DNA of 64,000 bases from the NCBI GenBank assembly GCA_018712865.1, contig DVGH01000053.1, positions 39,920-103,919 on the forward strand, in the 5' to 3' direction. Every line of letters begins with the position of its first letter. Positions within the stretch are counted from its first letter, which is position 1. This stretch comes from Scatavimonas merdipullorum (lineage in GTDB: Bacteria > Bacillota > Clostridia > Oscillospirales > Acutalibacteraceae). This document shows positions 1-8,867 of this stretch, one piece after another. Under the pieces are notes generated by a model. That model was given only the letters and a program-made list of their open reading frames with translations. It ran no database searches and was not told the origin of the DNA. The position numbers and the translations under genes were made by a program.

Positions 1-681
1 CCTTACGAATATACAAAAAAATCTATCGAACGCACAACGCGCTGGCTAGTGCGCTGCAAAAATGAGCTGGCGCGTTTAAACGCGCTGCCGGACACACTAA
101 ACAGAAAACAGTTGTTGTTTGGTATTAACCAGGGCGGCGTCTACGACGATCTGCGGATTGAGCATATGAAGCAGATCCGTGAGCTGGACCTGCCGGGCTA
201 CGCCGTAGGAGGGCTGGCTGTGGGAGAGCCGGATTTTGTTATGTACCACATTCTTGAGCAGCTGCAGCCGTATCTGCCGCAGGACCGTCCACGGTATTTA
301 ATGGGGGTAGGCACGCCTGTAAATATACTGGAAAGCGTATACAGGGGCATAGACCTGTTTGACTGCGTTATGCCCAGCCGCAACGCAAGGCACGGCCACC
401 TGTTCACCTGGCAGGGCTGCCGCAATTTAAACAACGCAAAATATGCGCTGGATTCTTCCCCGGTTGACCCGCAATGCACATGCCCCGTCTGCCAGAACTT
501 TTCAAGGGCTTATCTGCGCCATCTCCTAAAAAGCGGCGAAATGCTCGGTATGCGCCTTGCCGTTATACATAATCTTTATTTTTACAATACGCTGCTTTTA
601 AAAATCCGGCAGGCGCTCGATGAGGGAACATACGAAAGCTTTTATAAGGAGCAGAAAGAAATTTTAGGTAGCAGAATTTAA
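1..681 (+). CDS. tgt: tRNA-guanine transglycosylase (3' part)
   Basis: The reading frame is open from base 1, so the 5' part of the gene lies outside the window. The enzyme exchanges guanine-34 for the queuosine precursor preQ1 in tRNAs with GUN anticodons. Visible family motifs are GGLAVGEP in the barrel, FDCVMPSRNARHG carrying the catalytic aspartate region, and a C-terminal zinc site made by CTCPVC and a later His. The C-terminus looks complete. It lies just upstream of yajC, the usual queA-tgt-yajC order of Firmicutes, although yajC has its own promoter here. Function is very secure. Confidence 0.96.
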   Translation, partial: PYEYTKKSIERTTRWLVRCKNELARLNALPDTLNRKQLLFGINQGGVYDDLRIEHMKQIRELDLPGYAVGGLAVGEPDFVMYHILEQLQPYLPQDRPRYLMGVGTPVNILESVYRGIDLFDCVMPSRNARHGHLFTWQGCRNLNNAKYALDSSPVDPQCTCPVCQNFSRAYLRHLLKSGEMLGMRLAVIHNLYFYNTLLLKIRQALDEGTYESFYKEQKEILGSRI

Positions 682-691
682 CAAATTTGTC

Positions 692-719
692 TTGCAAGAA
701 AAATTTATTATGCTATAAT
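692..719 (+). promoter_or_regulatory. sigma-A-like promoter of yajC
   Basis: TTGCAA at 692-697 is followed after 16 bases by TATAAT at 714-719, preceded by TGC (extended -10). It starts just after the tgt stop codon, so yajC can be transcribed independently. Confidence 0.6.
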
Positions 720-766
720 GAGAGCATTAGCGTAAAAATGTATGCGAATACGAAAGGATGGATAAA

Positions 767-1228
767 ATGAAACGATTTTTTCTTACAGCCGCAGCGGTAG
801 TATTGCTTGCGTTTTCTCTTGCTTCCTGTGCGCCGGCTACGACAGGGACGTCGGGCGATGCTTCCGGCATGGGTGGACAGATGTGGATTATTATTCTGGT
901 CTATGTCGCCATTTTTGCGGGCATTTATTTCTTTATGATCCGCCCGCAGTCCAAAAGGAAAAAGCAGGAACAGGCAATGCGCAACAATCTGGAAATCGGT
1001 GACGAGATTACGACCATCGGCGGAATTATGGGCCGGGTTATCAGCATTAAAGAAGAAACGGATTCCATTGTAATAGAAACGGCTGCGGACAGAAATAAAA
1101 TTCAGCTAAAGCGCTGGGCGATTTCTACCGTTGACACAATCAAGGACGAACCGGCAGATGATAAAAGCGCTGCAGCGCCCGGCGGTTTCTTTAAAAGAAA
1201 GAAGAAAAAGCAGGAAGAAGAAAAATAA
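767..1228 (+). CDS. yajC: YajC family preprotein translocase-associated protein with a lipobox
   Basis: YajC is a small auxiliary subunit of the Sec translocon. The ATG at 767 is preferred over 758 because AGGA then sits 8 bases upstream. The 153-residue product begins with a hydrophobic leader ending in LASC, a lipobox, followed by a Gly/Ser/Thr-rich linker. It then has the family's transmembrane helix and the typical FMIRPQ...RKKQ segment and GDEITTIGGI motif. The Lys/Glu tail is charged. Most YajC proteins have only the membrane helix, so the apparent lipoprotein signal upstream of it is unusual. It follows tgt, the common arrangement. Confidence 0.92.
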   Translation: MKRFFLTAAAVVLLAFSLASCAPATTGTSGDASGMGGQMWIIILVYVAIFAGIYFFMIRPQSKRKKQEQAMRNNLEIGDEITTIGGIMGRVISIKEETDSIVIETAADRNKIQLKRWAISTVDTIKDEPADDKSAAAPGGFFKRKKKKQEEEK

Positions 1229-1266
1229 GCAATTTTGCATATTTCGCATATTTTTTAAAAAACAAG

Positions 1267-1312
1267 AATACCTATGGAATGGACGCATCATCCTTCCATA
1301 GGTATTTTTTAT
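1267..1312 (+). terminator. Rho-independent terminator after yajC
   Basis: A 13-bp stem (AATACCTATGGAA at 1267-1279 with its complement at 1294-1306) is followed by a run of T. It separates yajC from the next gene. Confidence 0.88.
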
Positions 1313-1352
1313 TTGCCAAAAGCAGCATTTTATTTTTAAGGAGGCTTTTCCT

Positions 1353-1751
1353 GTGAAGCATAATGGCAGCGGGATGCACAAAGGCGTAAAGGCAATCCTG
1401 TTTGGTACAATCGGCGGTATGATCCTGTGTACGGCAGAGCTTCTTTTAGCGGCGGTTGCCCTTTCCCAGCTGAAAACCATACCGGACAGCGCACTTTCCA
1501 CCATTACAATGGTGTTTGCAGCCCTGGGGGCGCTGGGCGGCGGCTACATAGCCGTACGCATTGCTAAATGCCGCGGGATGTTCTACGGCGTTTTAACAGG
1601 CATGGCGCTGTTTTTTGTTGTAGTCATTGCAGGTCTGTGCACATCTACAGAAAGTATTACGCTTGCAACCGTCATTAAAGCCGCAGCCATGCTGCTTTCC
1701 GGAGCCGTTGGCGGCGTGGTGGCCGTTAATCGTAAACAGCGTGTACGTTAA
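1353..1751 (+). CDS. Small four-helix membrane protein, TIGR04086-like
   Basis: This is a 132-residue integral membrane protein with about four hydrophobic segments: 12-34, 43-63, 73-94 and 104-124. The start is a GTG with AAGGAGG eight bases upstream. Length, Gly-rich second helix and position behind yajC match the uncharacterised TIGR04086 family of Clostridia. No catalytic motif is visible and no function is known. Assignment to the family is from pattern memory, not a search. Confidence 0.75.
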   Translation: MKHNGSGMHKGVKAILFGTIGGMILCTAELLLAAVALSQLKTIPDSALSTITMVFAALGALGGGYIAVRIAKCRGMFYGVLTGMALFFVVVIAGLCTSTESITLATVIKAAAMLLSGAVGGVVAVNRKQRVR

Positions 1752-1756
1752 AGCGC

Positions 1757-2686
1757 TTATACATCTCCCGCCAGGCCGTCCGCAATGCCAAGCAGCACAA
1801 TCCCCGCAATTACCAGCAGAATGATCAGATACTGCGGCCTTTTCAGCTTTTCTTTCAGGAAGATTCTGGAAAGCAGAACAGAAAAAACACAATAGGACGA
1901 TATGATCGGCGCAGCCACAATCGGATTGTCGCCGATTGCAAATACATAAAAGAACTGCCCGGCCGTTTCGCACAAAGCGCCCGCGCCTTTGACCCTTTCA
2001 TCCCATATACGGAATTTTTGCTTTCTTACAAACACAAGGTAAATAAACGCGAAAACAGCACAAAGTAAAAATGTAAATTCATAAGACAGGTTTGCTTGGT
2101 CTTCCGACAGCCAGTTGTCCAGCACATAGGCATCCCCAAACGTGCCAAGACCATCTATAATGCAGTACAAGATCGGTAAAATAATTGCAATCACGCTGAT
2201 CTGATACTTTGCATCAATCACAATTTTCCGTTTAAGCCGTTGTTGCTTGTCCATAATCTTCTCATAAACAGAAAGCAAGATAATCCCAATAAAAATGCAG
2301 ATAACCGCAACCAGCTGCAGCGGTGTAACCGTTTCTCCCATAACTAAAAAACAAAGCAAAATGGCAACCGCACCGGAAGAATTGCATATGGGGGAAGAAA
2401 CGGAAAGCTCCATGTACCGCAAGCCGGCATAACCAATGGTCATGGAAAGAATATACAAAAAGGAAACCGGCAGATAGCGCACCATATTCATGGGGTCATA
2501 AGAAAAGCCCGGCTCTGTAAAGGTTTTATAAAGAATATACAGCACGGCGTGGATTCCCATAACGAGTCCTACCATAATCACCATGCGCCAATGGCTGTAT
2601 TTGTCTTTGGGGTTTGCACCCATTTTTGAAAACAAGTCAGATCCGCCCCACGCAAGGGCCGTGATCAGCGAAAAGGTAAACCACAT
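1757..2686 (-). CDS. EamA/DMT-superfamily membrane transporter
   Basis: The 309-residue protein has about ten hydrophobic helices arranged as two EamA halves, the fold of drug/metabolite transporters. The substrate cannot be told from sequence. The start is the ATG beginning MWFTF, with GGAGG ten bases upstream. A longer frame up to 2749 is rejected because it would cover the promoter at 2721-2749. It is convergent with the preceding membrane protein gene, with only five bases between them. It appears to be a single-gene unit. Confidence 0.85.
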   Translation of the reverse strand: MWFTFSLITALAWGGSDLFSKMGANPKDKYSHWRMVIMVGLVMGIHAVLYILYKTFTEPGFSYDPMNMVRYLPVSFLYILSMTIGYAGLRYMELSVSSPICNSSGAVAILLCFLVMGETVTPLQLVAVICIFIGIILLSVYEKIMDKQQRLKRKIVIDAKYQISVIAIILPILYCIIDGLGTFGDAYVLDNWLSEDQANLSYEFTFLLCAVFAFIYLVFVRKQKFRIWDERVKGAGALCETAGQFFYVFAIGDNPIVAAPIISSYCVFSVLLSRIFLKEKLKRPQYLIILLVIAGIVLLGIADGLAGDV

Positions 2687-2720
2687 TTCCCAAAATCCTC
2701 CAAACAAAAAATCGACTGCC

Positions 2721-2749
2721 ATTATAGCACACAGCATAAAAAACAGCAA
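2721..2749 (-). promoter_or_regulatory. sigma-A-like promoter of the EamA transporter
   Basis: Read on the minus strand, TTGCTG (2744-2749) and TATAAT (2721-2726) are 17 bases apart. It sits between the hairpin at 2748 and the transporter start at 2686. Confidence 0.6.
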
Positions 2750-2786
2750 GCCCCTGAAGGCATTTTGTGCTTTCAGGGGCTTTTTT
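2748..2786. terminator. Hairpin terminator downstream of the amylase gene
   Basis: AAGCCCCTGAA pairs with TTCAGGGGCTT around a short loop. Plus-strand reading gives the cleaner T-run; the minus-strand tail (GCTGTTTTTT) is imperfect. It probably ends the amylase transcript and insulates the EamA promoter. Confidence 0.6.
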
Positions 2787-2815
2787 CAGAGATTTTGATC
2801 TTCAATTTCTCTTGT

Positions 2816-4306
2816 TTAATATAGTACAACGATTTGCCCAGCTTCCACCGTACCTTCAATCATTTGATCTTTGACGATAAATTTTGCGCCTGTTACCTTG
2901 TCTTCATACGTTCCGTCAGCCAGCACACTGGGCACGCCTTCCAGCGTCAGCGGTTCATCGCCAACGTTTACAATAACCGCACCCTTGTCGCCGCGTTCAA
3001 TCATAACCGCTTCCCTGCTGTCCATTGGGTTGGAAAGCGTTTCTGAAAGCCCGGCCATATGGTTTCTGAACTGGTTGACAGCAGCCACATCCGGGTCCAT
3101 AAACAGCTCGCTGCCCCTGGCGCCGATCTGGTTATTGCCCCACTGGTCGTCTATAGATGCGCCGTCGGGGCGGCTGAAAAACAGCGGTGTGCCGCCGCTT
3201 CTGGCCGCAATAAGTGCCCACGCCCATTTAACATCCTGCTCGTTGAGCATGGACCAGGAACCATCGTTACAGTAATTATCGTGCGATTCCACCCATGTAA
3301 CCAGTCGGTCTTCTTCGACCTCATTGACTGCATAATTGCTCCAGTTTAAGACCTTAAGAGACTTATTGAGCACCGCGTTGCGCACCTGCTGACCATAAGT
3401 TGGAGACGTAACATGCATGATCTGTGCATAATCCGCAATCCGGTCCGAACCTCCCTGCAGAACCTCTCCATATTGGAAAACAGAGCCATTGTCCAGGATA
3501 ACGCTCCAAAAATCGCTGGCATAGGCTGAATCGTCGTCCGGCAGCTCAATATGCTTTGCCGCATCATAACGGAAGCCGTCCGCACCCGCCTGTACGCATT
3601 CCTTTAAATAGCTTAAAATATACTGCTGTACATCTTCGTTTTGTGTGTTCAGGTCAAGAAGCCCCAGCAGATTTCCCTGCGTAACCTGTTCCCTGTCCCC
3701 ATAATTGCTGATAGAGCCAAACGAGTGGAACGGGGAATCCGTCAGGTCAAAAATATTGTCTGAAACGGCATTCATATCGCTGGTCATATGGTTGACAACC
3801 GCGTCCACTATAATACTGATACCGTATTTGTCAGCCTCTGTACACATGGCTTCAAATTCTTCTTTTGTTCCAAGCTGATAATTGCCGATGGTATAATCGA
3901 TCGGCTGGTAATGGTAGTACCACTTTCCCTGATTGACGCTGCCGTCTTTATCCTGCAGCTGCATGCCGCCGTTTTCCCCCGGCTTGCATGCATTGATGGG
4001 CGACGTCTGGATGGCAGTATACCCGGCCTGCGCAATGTTTTGCATATTTTCTTTAATTGTGTTGAAGGACCAGCACCACGCGTGAAGGATCGCGCCGTGG
4101 TCAATGTCGGCAGCAAGCTCATACTCCCCTTTTGTCGGAAGCTGCTCACTCTGCGGCGTGGTCTCCTCCTGTGCGGACGACACCTGGGAAGGCTGTTCTG
4201 TCGGCTCTGTCGAGCTGCCACCGGGCGAGGTGGTGCAGGAGGCAAATCCCAAAAGCATAAGGGCCGCCAAAAGGACTGCGAAAAGCTTTTTTGTAGTCTG
4301 ATACAT
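2816..4306 (-). CDS. GH13 alpha-amylase family lipoprotein
   Basis: The 496-residue extracellular enzyme of the alpha-amylase family hydrolyses alpha-1,4-glucans. It begins with a lipoprotein signal ending LGFASC and a Ser/Thr/Pro/Glu-rich linker, so it should be anchored to the outside of the membrane. All four GH13 conserved regions are visible: DAVVNHM (region I), GFRYDAAKH with the nucleophile Asp, YGEVLQ with the acid/base Glu, and WVESHDNY with the transition-state Asp. A small C-terminal beta domain follows. GGGAG precedes the ATG by six bases. It is flanked by an unrelated membrane protein gene and has no transporter partner in the window. Confidence 0.93.
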   Translation of the reverse strand: MYQTTKKLFAVLLAALMLLGFASCTTSPGGSSTEPTEQPSQVSSAQEETTPQSEQLPTKGEYELAADIDHGAILHAWCWSFNTIKENMQNIAQAGYTAIQTSPINACKPGENGGMQLQDKDGSVNQGKWYYHYQPIDYTIGNYQLGTKEEFEAMCTEADKYGISIIVDAVVNHMTSDMNAVSDNIFDLTDSPFHSFGSISNYGDREQVTQGNLLGLLDLNTQNEDVQQYILSYLKECVQAGADGFRYDAAKHIELPDDDSAYASDFWSVILDNGSVFQYGEVLQGGSDRIADYAQIMHVTSPTYGQQVRNAVLNKSLKVLNWSNYAVNEVEEDRLVTWVESHDNYCNDGSWSMLNEQDVKWAWALIAARSGGTPLFFSRPDGASIDDQWGNNQIGARGSELFMDPDVAAVNQFRNHMAGLSETLSNPMDSREAVMIERGDKGAVIVNVGDEPLTLEGVPSVLADGTYEDKVTGAKFIVKDQMIEGTVEAGQIVVLY

Positions 4307-4347
4307 TTTCTTCTCCCTTTCCGATCAAATTTTAATTATTTACCGTT

Positions 4348-4893
4348 TTATGCATAATTTCTTTTATAAAACAGTTGCATGACAACTTCCCTTTTTAAGT
4401 GTGGGCGCATGGCTTGCAGGATTTTTTCATTTGGAGAAAAAATCAAAAGGCAATTCCCGTACTTTTCCAGGTAAAAAACCGCTGCAAACACATCGTCGCC
4501 GTCTTCGGTGGCTCCTGCAAAAAAGATTTTATCATACTTTCTTCGTCCATAATCTTTTTCATTGAGCTTTCCCATTTCCTCAATCTTTTTTATATCCATG
4601 CTCAAAATACGCTTTCTTTTGCGCTTTGCAATAACCTTATCGACCGTGATATTGTTGTTGGTTACACTATATTCAAACTCCACATTTTGGCTGGTGATCA
4701 GATACCACGCGCCATAGATTGCAGCAATCAGCACAAAAAAGCCCACCATAATCAGGTAATAAATCCCTGTAAGCTGGGCCAGGGCACAGCATGCAAGAGG
4801 CAGCAGAACCACACACAGCAAAATGGAAACGGTGATCAGGTTGTCACGCACCGTTCTCTTTTTTTTGACAAGATATTCCACAAAAACGTCCAT
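4348..4893 (-). CDS. Two-helix membrane protein of unknown function (DUF6106-like)
   Basis: The product has 181 residues: a short basic N-terminus (MDVFVEYLVKKKR), two adjacent hydrophobic helices at about 20-65, and a soluble C-terminal domain of about 110 residues. The overall plan resembles clostridial proteins grouped as DUF6106, but that is a recollection and not a search result. AGGTGG precedes the ATG. It lies 41 bases upstream of the amylase gene on the same strand and may be co-transcribed with it. No function can be assigned. Confidence 0.7.
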   Translation of the reverse strand: MDVFVEYLVKKKRTVRDNLITVSILLCVVLLPLACCALAQLTGIYYLIMVGFFVLIAAIYGAWYLITSQNVEFEYSVTNNNITVDKVIAKRKRKRILSMDIKKIEEMGKLNEKDYGRRKYDKIFFAGATEDGDDVFAAVFYLEKYGNCLLIFSPNEKILQAMRPHLKREVVMQLFYKRNYA

Positions 4894-4985
4894 TTTACAT
4901 CCACCTTTTATTTCTGCCTTTCAGACTATCTTTTCAAATCATATCACAAAGAAAAAGGCTTTACAAGAATTATAAACAGAAAGTC

Positions 4986-5014
4986 TTGCTTTTTTTTTAT
5001 AAAGATGCTATAGT
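4986..5014 (+). promoter_or_regulatory. sigma-A-like promoter of the pheST leader
   Basis: TTGCTT at 4986-4991 and TATAGT at 5009-5014 are separated by 17 bases, with TGC before the -10. Transcription would start near 5021 and run through the T-box. Confidence 0.7.
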
Positions 5015-5044
5015 TTGTATCAAAGCAAAATATTCACACCGAAA

Positions 5045-5300
5045 CGCTGTGAAAAAGGAAGTAATCCGCCTATTTCTTTTTGTCAGAGAGAACGCTCCCC
5101 CGGCTGAAAGGACGTTTATAAAGACAGACGGATGAAGTTCCCTTTTGAGCGGCGCAGCTGAACGGTTTTCCCATTAGGCTGCGACGGCAGGCACCGTTAC
5201 TGGCCGCAGGAGTGTTTGCTCTTTGGCAAAAAACAGGGTGGTACCGCGGAAGCATGCTTTCGTCCCTTTTCCGGTTACGGAAACGGACGAAAGCTTTTTT
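5045..5300 (+). promoter_or_regulatory. T-box leader controlling pheS-pheT
   Basis: The leader carries the diagnostic T-box sequence GGGTGGTACCGCG (5236-5248), which pairs with the uncharged tRNA acceptor end. An AG-rich stem I region (CAGAGAG, then GGCTGAAAG) precedes it. A TTC triplet at 5138-5140, following GAAG, sits where the specifier codon is expected and matches tRNA-Phe. It ends in the terminator at 5256-5300. The tRNA specificity agrees with the downstream genes; the exact stem I folding was not computed. Confidence 0.9.
5256..5300 (+). terminator. T-box transcription terminator
   Basis: GCTTTCGTCC (5256-5265) pairs with GGACGAAAGC (5285-5294) and is followed by TTTTTT. It overlaps the 3' side of the antiterminator and would form when tRNA-Phe is charged. 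Confidence 0.88.
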
Positions 5301-5362
5301 ATTTTTAGCGCAAACCACATGCCTTTGCGCGGAAACAGCCCCATGAAGAAAGGAAGAAAGCT

Positions 5363-6382
5363 ATGAAAAACCAATTAGAGTCGATTCGCCAGGCTGCAAA
5401 GGATGCGCTGGAACACGTAAGCCTTATACAGGACCTGGAGCAGCTGCGTATTCAATACCTGGGAAAAAAAGGGGAGCTTACCGCCATATTAAAGCAAATG
5501 GGAAAGCTTTCCCCGGAAGAACGGCCGCAGGTTGGGCAAATGGCAAACGAGGTGCGCACATATATTGAAGGTGCGATCGAAAGCAAAAAGGCGCAGCTTG
5601 AACAAAAAAAACAGCAGGAGCAGCTTAAGGCGGAAAAAATTGACGTTACGCTCCCAGGAAAAAAGATCACGCTTGGCGCAAAGCACCCGCTTTCCATTGT
5701 GCTTGACGAAATTAAAGAGATCTTTGTGGGCATGGGTTTTGAGATTGTGGAAGGGCCGGAGGTTGAATACGACTATTACAACTTTGAAGCGCTCAATATA
5801 CCAAAAGACCATCCTGCAAGAGATACACAGGACACGTTTTATATTAACGATAATATTCTTCTGCGGACGCAAACATCTCCTGTACAGGTGCGCGTTATGG
5901 AAAAGCAAAAGCCGCCGATCCGCGTTATATCGCCGGGTAGAGTTTACCGCAGCGATGCGGTGGACGCGACCCATTCCCCCCTGTTCCACCAGATAGAAGG
6001 GCTTGTTGTCGACAAGGGTATTACCTTTGCAGATCTAAAGGGAACACTTGAAATTTTTGTCAGGCGCTTATACGGAGAAGATTCTGTTGTGCGCTTCCGC
6101 CCCCACCATTTCCCGTTTACCGAGCCATCTGCAGAAGTGGACGTACAGTGCTTTTCCTGCCATGGAGAAGGCTGCCGTTTGTGCAAAGGCGAAGGGTGGA
6201 TTGAAATTTTGGGCTGCGGTATGGTACATCCTAAGGTTCTGGCAAACTGTGGGATCGACCCAGAGGTATACAGCGGCTTTGCTCTTGGCCTGGGGCTGGA
6301 GCGCGTGGCAATGCGCCGTTACGGCATAGACGACATGCGCCTTTTCTTTGAAAACGACGTACGCTTTTTAAAACAATTTTAA
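5363..6382 (+). CDS. pheS: Phenylalanyl-tRNA synthetase alpha subunit
   Basis: This 339-residue class II catalytic subunit charges tRNA-Phe with phenylalanine as an alpha2-beta2 enzyme with PheT. It has the N-terminal coiled-coil tRNA-binding region (1-90), motif 2 around GRVYRSDAVDATHSP, and motif 3 in GLGLERVAMRRYGI. A four-Cys knuckle (CFSC...CRLC near 254-265) lies just before the GCGMVHP segment. Length is normal. An AAGGAAG ribosome site precedes the ATG. The T-box in its leader implies induction when uncharged tRNA-Phe rises. Confidence 0.97.
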   Translation: MKNQLESIRQAAKDALEHVSLIQDLEQLRIQYLGKKGELTAILKQMGKLSPEERPQVGQMANEVRTYIEGAIESKKAQLEQKKQQEQLKAEKIDVTLPGKKITLGAKHPLSIVLDEIKEIFVGMGFEIVEGPEVEYDYYNFEALNIPKDHPARDTQDTFYINDNILLRTQTSPVQVRVMEKQKPPIRVISPGRVYRSDAVDATHSPLFHQIEGLVVDKGITFADLKGTLEIFVRRLYGEDSVVRFRPHHFPFTEPSAEVDVQCFSCHGEGCRLCKGEGWIEILGCGMVHPKVLANCGIDPEVYSGFALGLGLERVAMRRYGIDDMRLFFENDVRFLKQF

Positions 6383-6412
6383 TCCGACCTGGAAGAAAGG
6401 ATGAAATAGAAA

Positions 6413-8785
6413 ATGAATCTTTCGATGAAATGGCTAAGCGAATTTACGCCGGCGGATATGCCGGTCAAGGCCTTTGCAGACGCAATGACCATGAGCGGTT
6501 CAAAGGTTGAGGGCTTTGAAGCAGAAGGCGCAAAAATAGAGAATATAGTCGTAGGTAAAATTCTTTCGATCGAAAAGCATCCCGACGCGGATAAGCTGGT
6601 TGTCTGCCAGGTCGATGTTGGAGAAGACGCCCCCCTGCAAATTGTAACAGGCGCAACCAATTTAAAGCAGGGCGACCTTGTGCCAGTGGCAAAGGACCAT
6701 TCTGTGCTGGCGGACGGTACAAAAATAAAAAAAGGCAAGCTGCGCGGCGTTTTAAGCTGCGGCATGCTTTGTTCACTGGGCGAATTGGGGCTTACAACGC
6801 ACGATTTCCCCTATGCCATTGAAGATGGCATTTTTGTCCTGCAGGAAGATTGCAGCATCGGCCAGGATATTAAAAGCGCGATCGGCCTGGACGATATAAA
6901 AGTAGAGTTTGAAATCACCTCCAACCGTCCCGACTGCTTTTCTGTCATTGGCCTTGCACGTGAAGCGGCTGCAACGTTTGACCAGCCGCTGCAGCTGCAC
7001 ACGCCTGTTGTCAAGGCCGGGCACGGCGACTGCCGTGACATGCTGCAGGTAAAAATTGAAGCCACCGACCTTTGCTATGTATACAGCGCAAGGGTTGTGA
7101 AAAATGTGCGGGTAAAGCCGTCCCCGCGCTGGATGCGCGCGCGCCTGCGCGCCATGGGCGTGCGCCCGATTAACAATATAGTGGATATTACAAACTATGT
7201 CATGTTAGAGTACGGCCAACCGATGCACGCCTTTGACCTGCGCTATATTGAAGGTGGAAAAATCCGGGTGCGCCGGGCGAAAAACGGGGAAACCATCACC
7301 ACGCTCGACGGCGTGGACCGCACGCTGACAGACCGCAACCTGGTCATTGCCGACGCTTGTAAGCCCGTCGCCATTGCCGGCGTAATGGGCGGAGAATACA
7401 GCGGCATTATGGACGACACCACAACGATTGTGTTTGAATCTGCCACCTTCCTTGGCAGCTCTGTACGACTCACGGCAAAACAGCACGGCATGCGCACGGA
7501 CGCTTCTTCCCGTTATGAAAAGGGGCTGGACCCCAACGCCTGTCTGCCTGCGCTGGAGCGCGCCTGCGAGTTGGTAGAGCTTCTGGACGCCGGCGACGTA
7601 ATGGACGGCGTTGTAATGGACAGCTGCTTTGAAAAGGAGCAGCGGACCATTGCGTTTGACCCTGCTTGGATCAACCGTTTTCTTGCAACAGATATTTCAA
7701 GCGGGCAAATGCAAAAAATTCTTGAAAAAATTGGCTGTAAAATGGATGGGGACCATATTGTTATCCCCACTTTCCGTCCGGATCTTGTGCACAAAGCAGA
7801 CATTGCAGAGGAAATTGCAAGGTTTTATGGTTACAACCAAATTGCTTCCACTGCCTTAAGCGGCGGCGCGCAGGGGAAATACAGCGACAGACAGAAGTTT
7901 GATATGCGCATTACCGCTTCTATGCTTGCAATGGGGCTTTCAGAGATTATGACCTATTCCTTTATCAGCCCTAAATATTATAATAAGGTCCTGATGCCGG
8001 AAAACCATCCGCTGCGCAATTCTGTTGTAATTTCAAACCCCTTGGGAGAAGACAGCAGCATCATGCGTACAACCGCACTGCCCTCCATGATGGAAATTCT
8101 TTCTAAAAATTACAGCAACCGCAACGCTGCCGCACACTTGTTTGAGCTTGCCAAGGAGTATATCCCCACAACGCCTGATAAGCTGCCCCTGGAAAAAAAC
8201 ACACTGATTGCGGGGCTTTACGGAGATTGCGACTTTTTCTCCGTAAAGGGTATTTTGGAAGCGCTGCTTGTAAAACTTGGGGTGTCGAATTATGATATAC
8301 AGTCAGCGGACAATAGGTTTGGTTATCATCCCGGCAGGTGCGCTATATTGACAGTAAACGGACAGGAGCTCGGTATAATCGGAGAAATCCACCCGGAATG
8401 TGTGAAAAATTATGGGATTGGCGTCAGGGTATATGCGTTTTCCCTGGACGTAGACGTTCTGTATGCCCATGCAGACCAGGAAAAGCACTATACACCACTT
8501 CCCAAATATCCCGCCGTTACAAGGGACCTTGCGGTTATCTGTGATGAGGATATTCCTGTCCTTACGCTTGAAAAGGCGATTACCGCCGCTGCCGGAAAGT
8601 ATCTGGATTCTCTTTCTCTGTTTGACGTTTACCAGGGAAAACAAATCGACGAAGGCAAAAAAAGCGTTGCGTTCAATATTGTTTTAAGAAGCGCCGACAG
8701 CACACTGACAGACGAGCAGGCAAACGCTTCGATGGACAAGATTATAAAAGCGCTTGAAAAGGCCGGCGCCGTTTTAAGAAGCTGA
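6413..8785 (+). CDS. pheT: Phenylalanyl-tRNA synthetase beta subunit
   Basis: This is the 790-residue partner of PheS, responsible for tRNA recognition and editing. It shows an OB-fold EMAP-like tRNA-binding domain (about 40-150), the B3/B4 editing domain (about 210-390), B5 and core synthetase-like domains, and a C-terminal anticodon-binding FDX-ACB domain (about 700-790, with PLPKYPAVTRDLAV). It begins 30 bases after pheS with AAAGGA upstream and shares the T-box-controlled transcript. Length and domain order are ordinary. Confidence 0.97.
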   Translation: MNLSMKWLSEFTPADMPVKAFADAMTMSGSKVEGFEAEGAKIENIVVGKILSIEKHPDADKLVVCQVDVGEDAPLQIVTGATNLKQGDLVPVAKDHSVLADGTKIKKGKLRGVLSCGMLCSLGELGLTTHDFPYAIEDGIFVLQEDCSIGQDIKSAIGLDDIKVEFEITSNRPDCFSVIGLAREAAATFDQPLQLHTPVVKAGHGDCRDMLQVKIEATDLCYVYSARVVKNVRVKPSPRWMRARLRAMGVRPINNIVDITNYVMLEYGQPMHAFDLRYIEGGKIRVRRAKNGETITTLDGVDRTLTDRNLVIADACKPVAIAGVMGGEYSGIMDDTTTIVFESATFLGSSVRLTAKQHGMRTDASSRYEKGLDPNACLPALERACELVELLDAGDVMDGVVMDSCFEKEQRTIAFDPAWINRFLATDISSGQMQKILEKIGCKMDGDHIVIPTFRPDLVHKADIAEEIARFYGYNQIASTALSGGAQGKYSDRQKFDMRITASMLAMGLSEIMTYSFISPKYYNKVLMPENHPLRNSVVISNPLGEDSSIMRTTALPSMMEILSKNYSNRNAAAHLFELAKEYIPTTPDKLPLEKNTLIAGLYGDCDFFSVKGILEALLVKLGVSNYDIQSADNRFGYHPGRCAILTVNGQELGIIGEIHPECVKNYGIGVRVYAFSLDVDVLYAHADQEKHYTPLPKYPAVTRDLAVICDEDIPVLTLEKAITAAAGKYLDSLSLFDVYQGKQIDEGKKSVAFNIVLRSADSTLTDEQANASMDKIIKALEKAGAVLRS

Positions 8786-8817
8786 TTTTTTCCGGTGTAA
8801 AAGTTCACAATTTGTTA

Positions 8818-8846
8818 TTGAACTTAGACTTACAGCGTAGTATAAT
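8818..8846 (+). promoter_or_regulatory. sigma-A-like promoter of ireB
   Basis: TTGAAC (8818-8823) and TATAAT (8841-8846) lie 17 bases apart, 22 bases upstream of the start codon. Confidence 0.68.
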
Positions 8847-8867
8847 GTCTACAGTGGAGGTGGAAGC

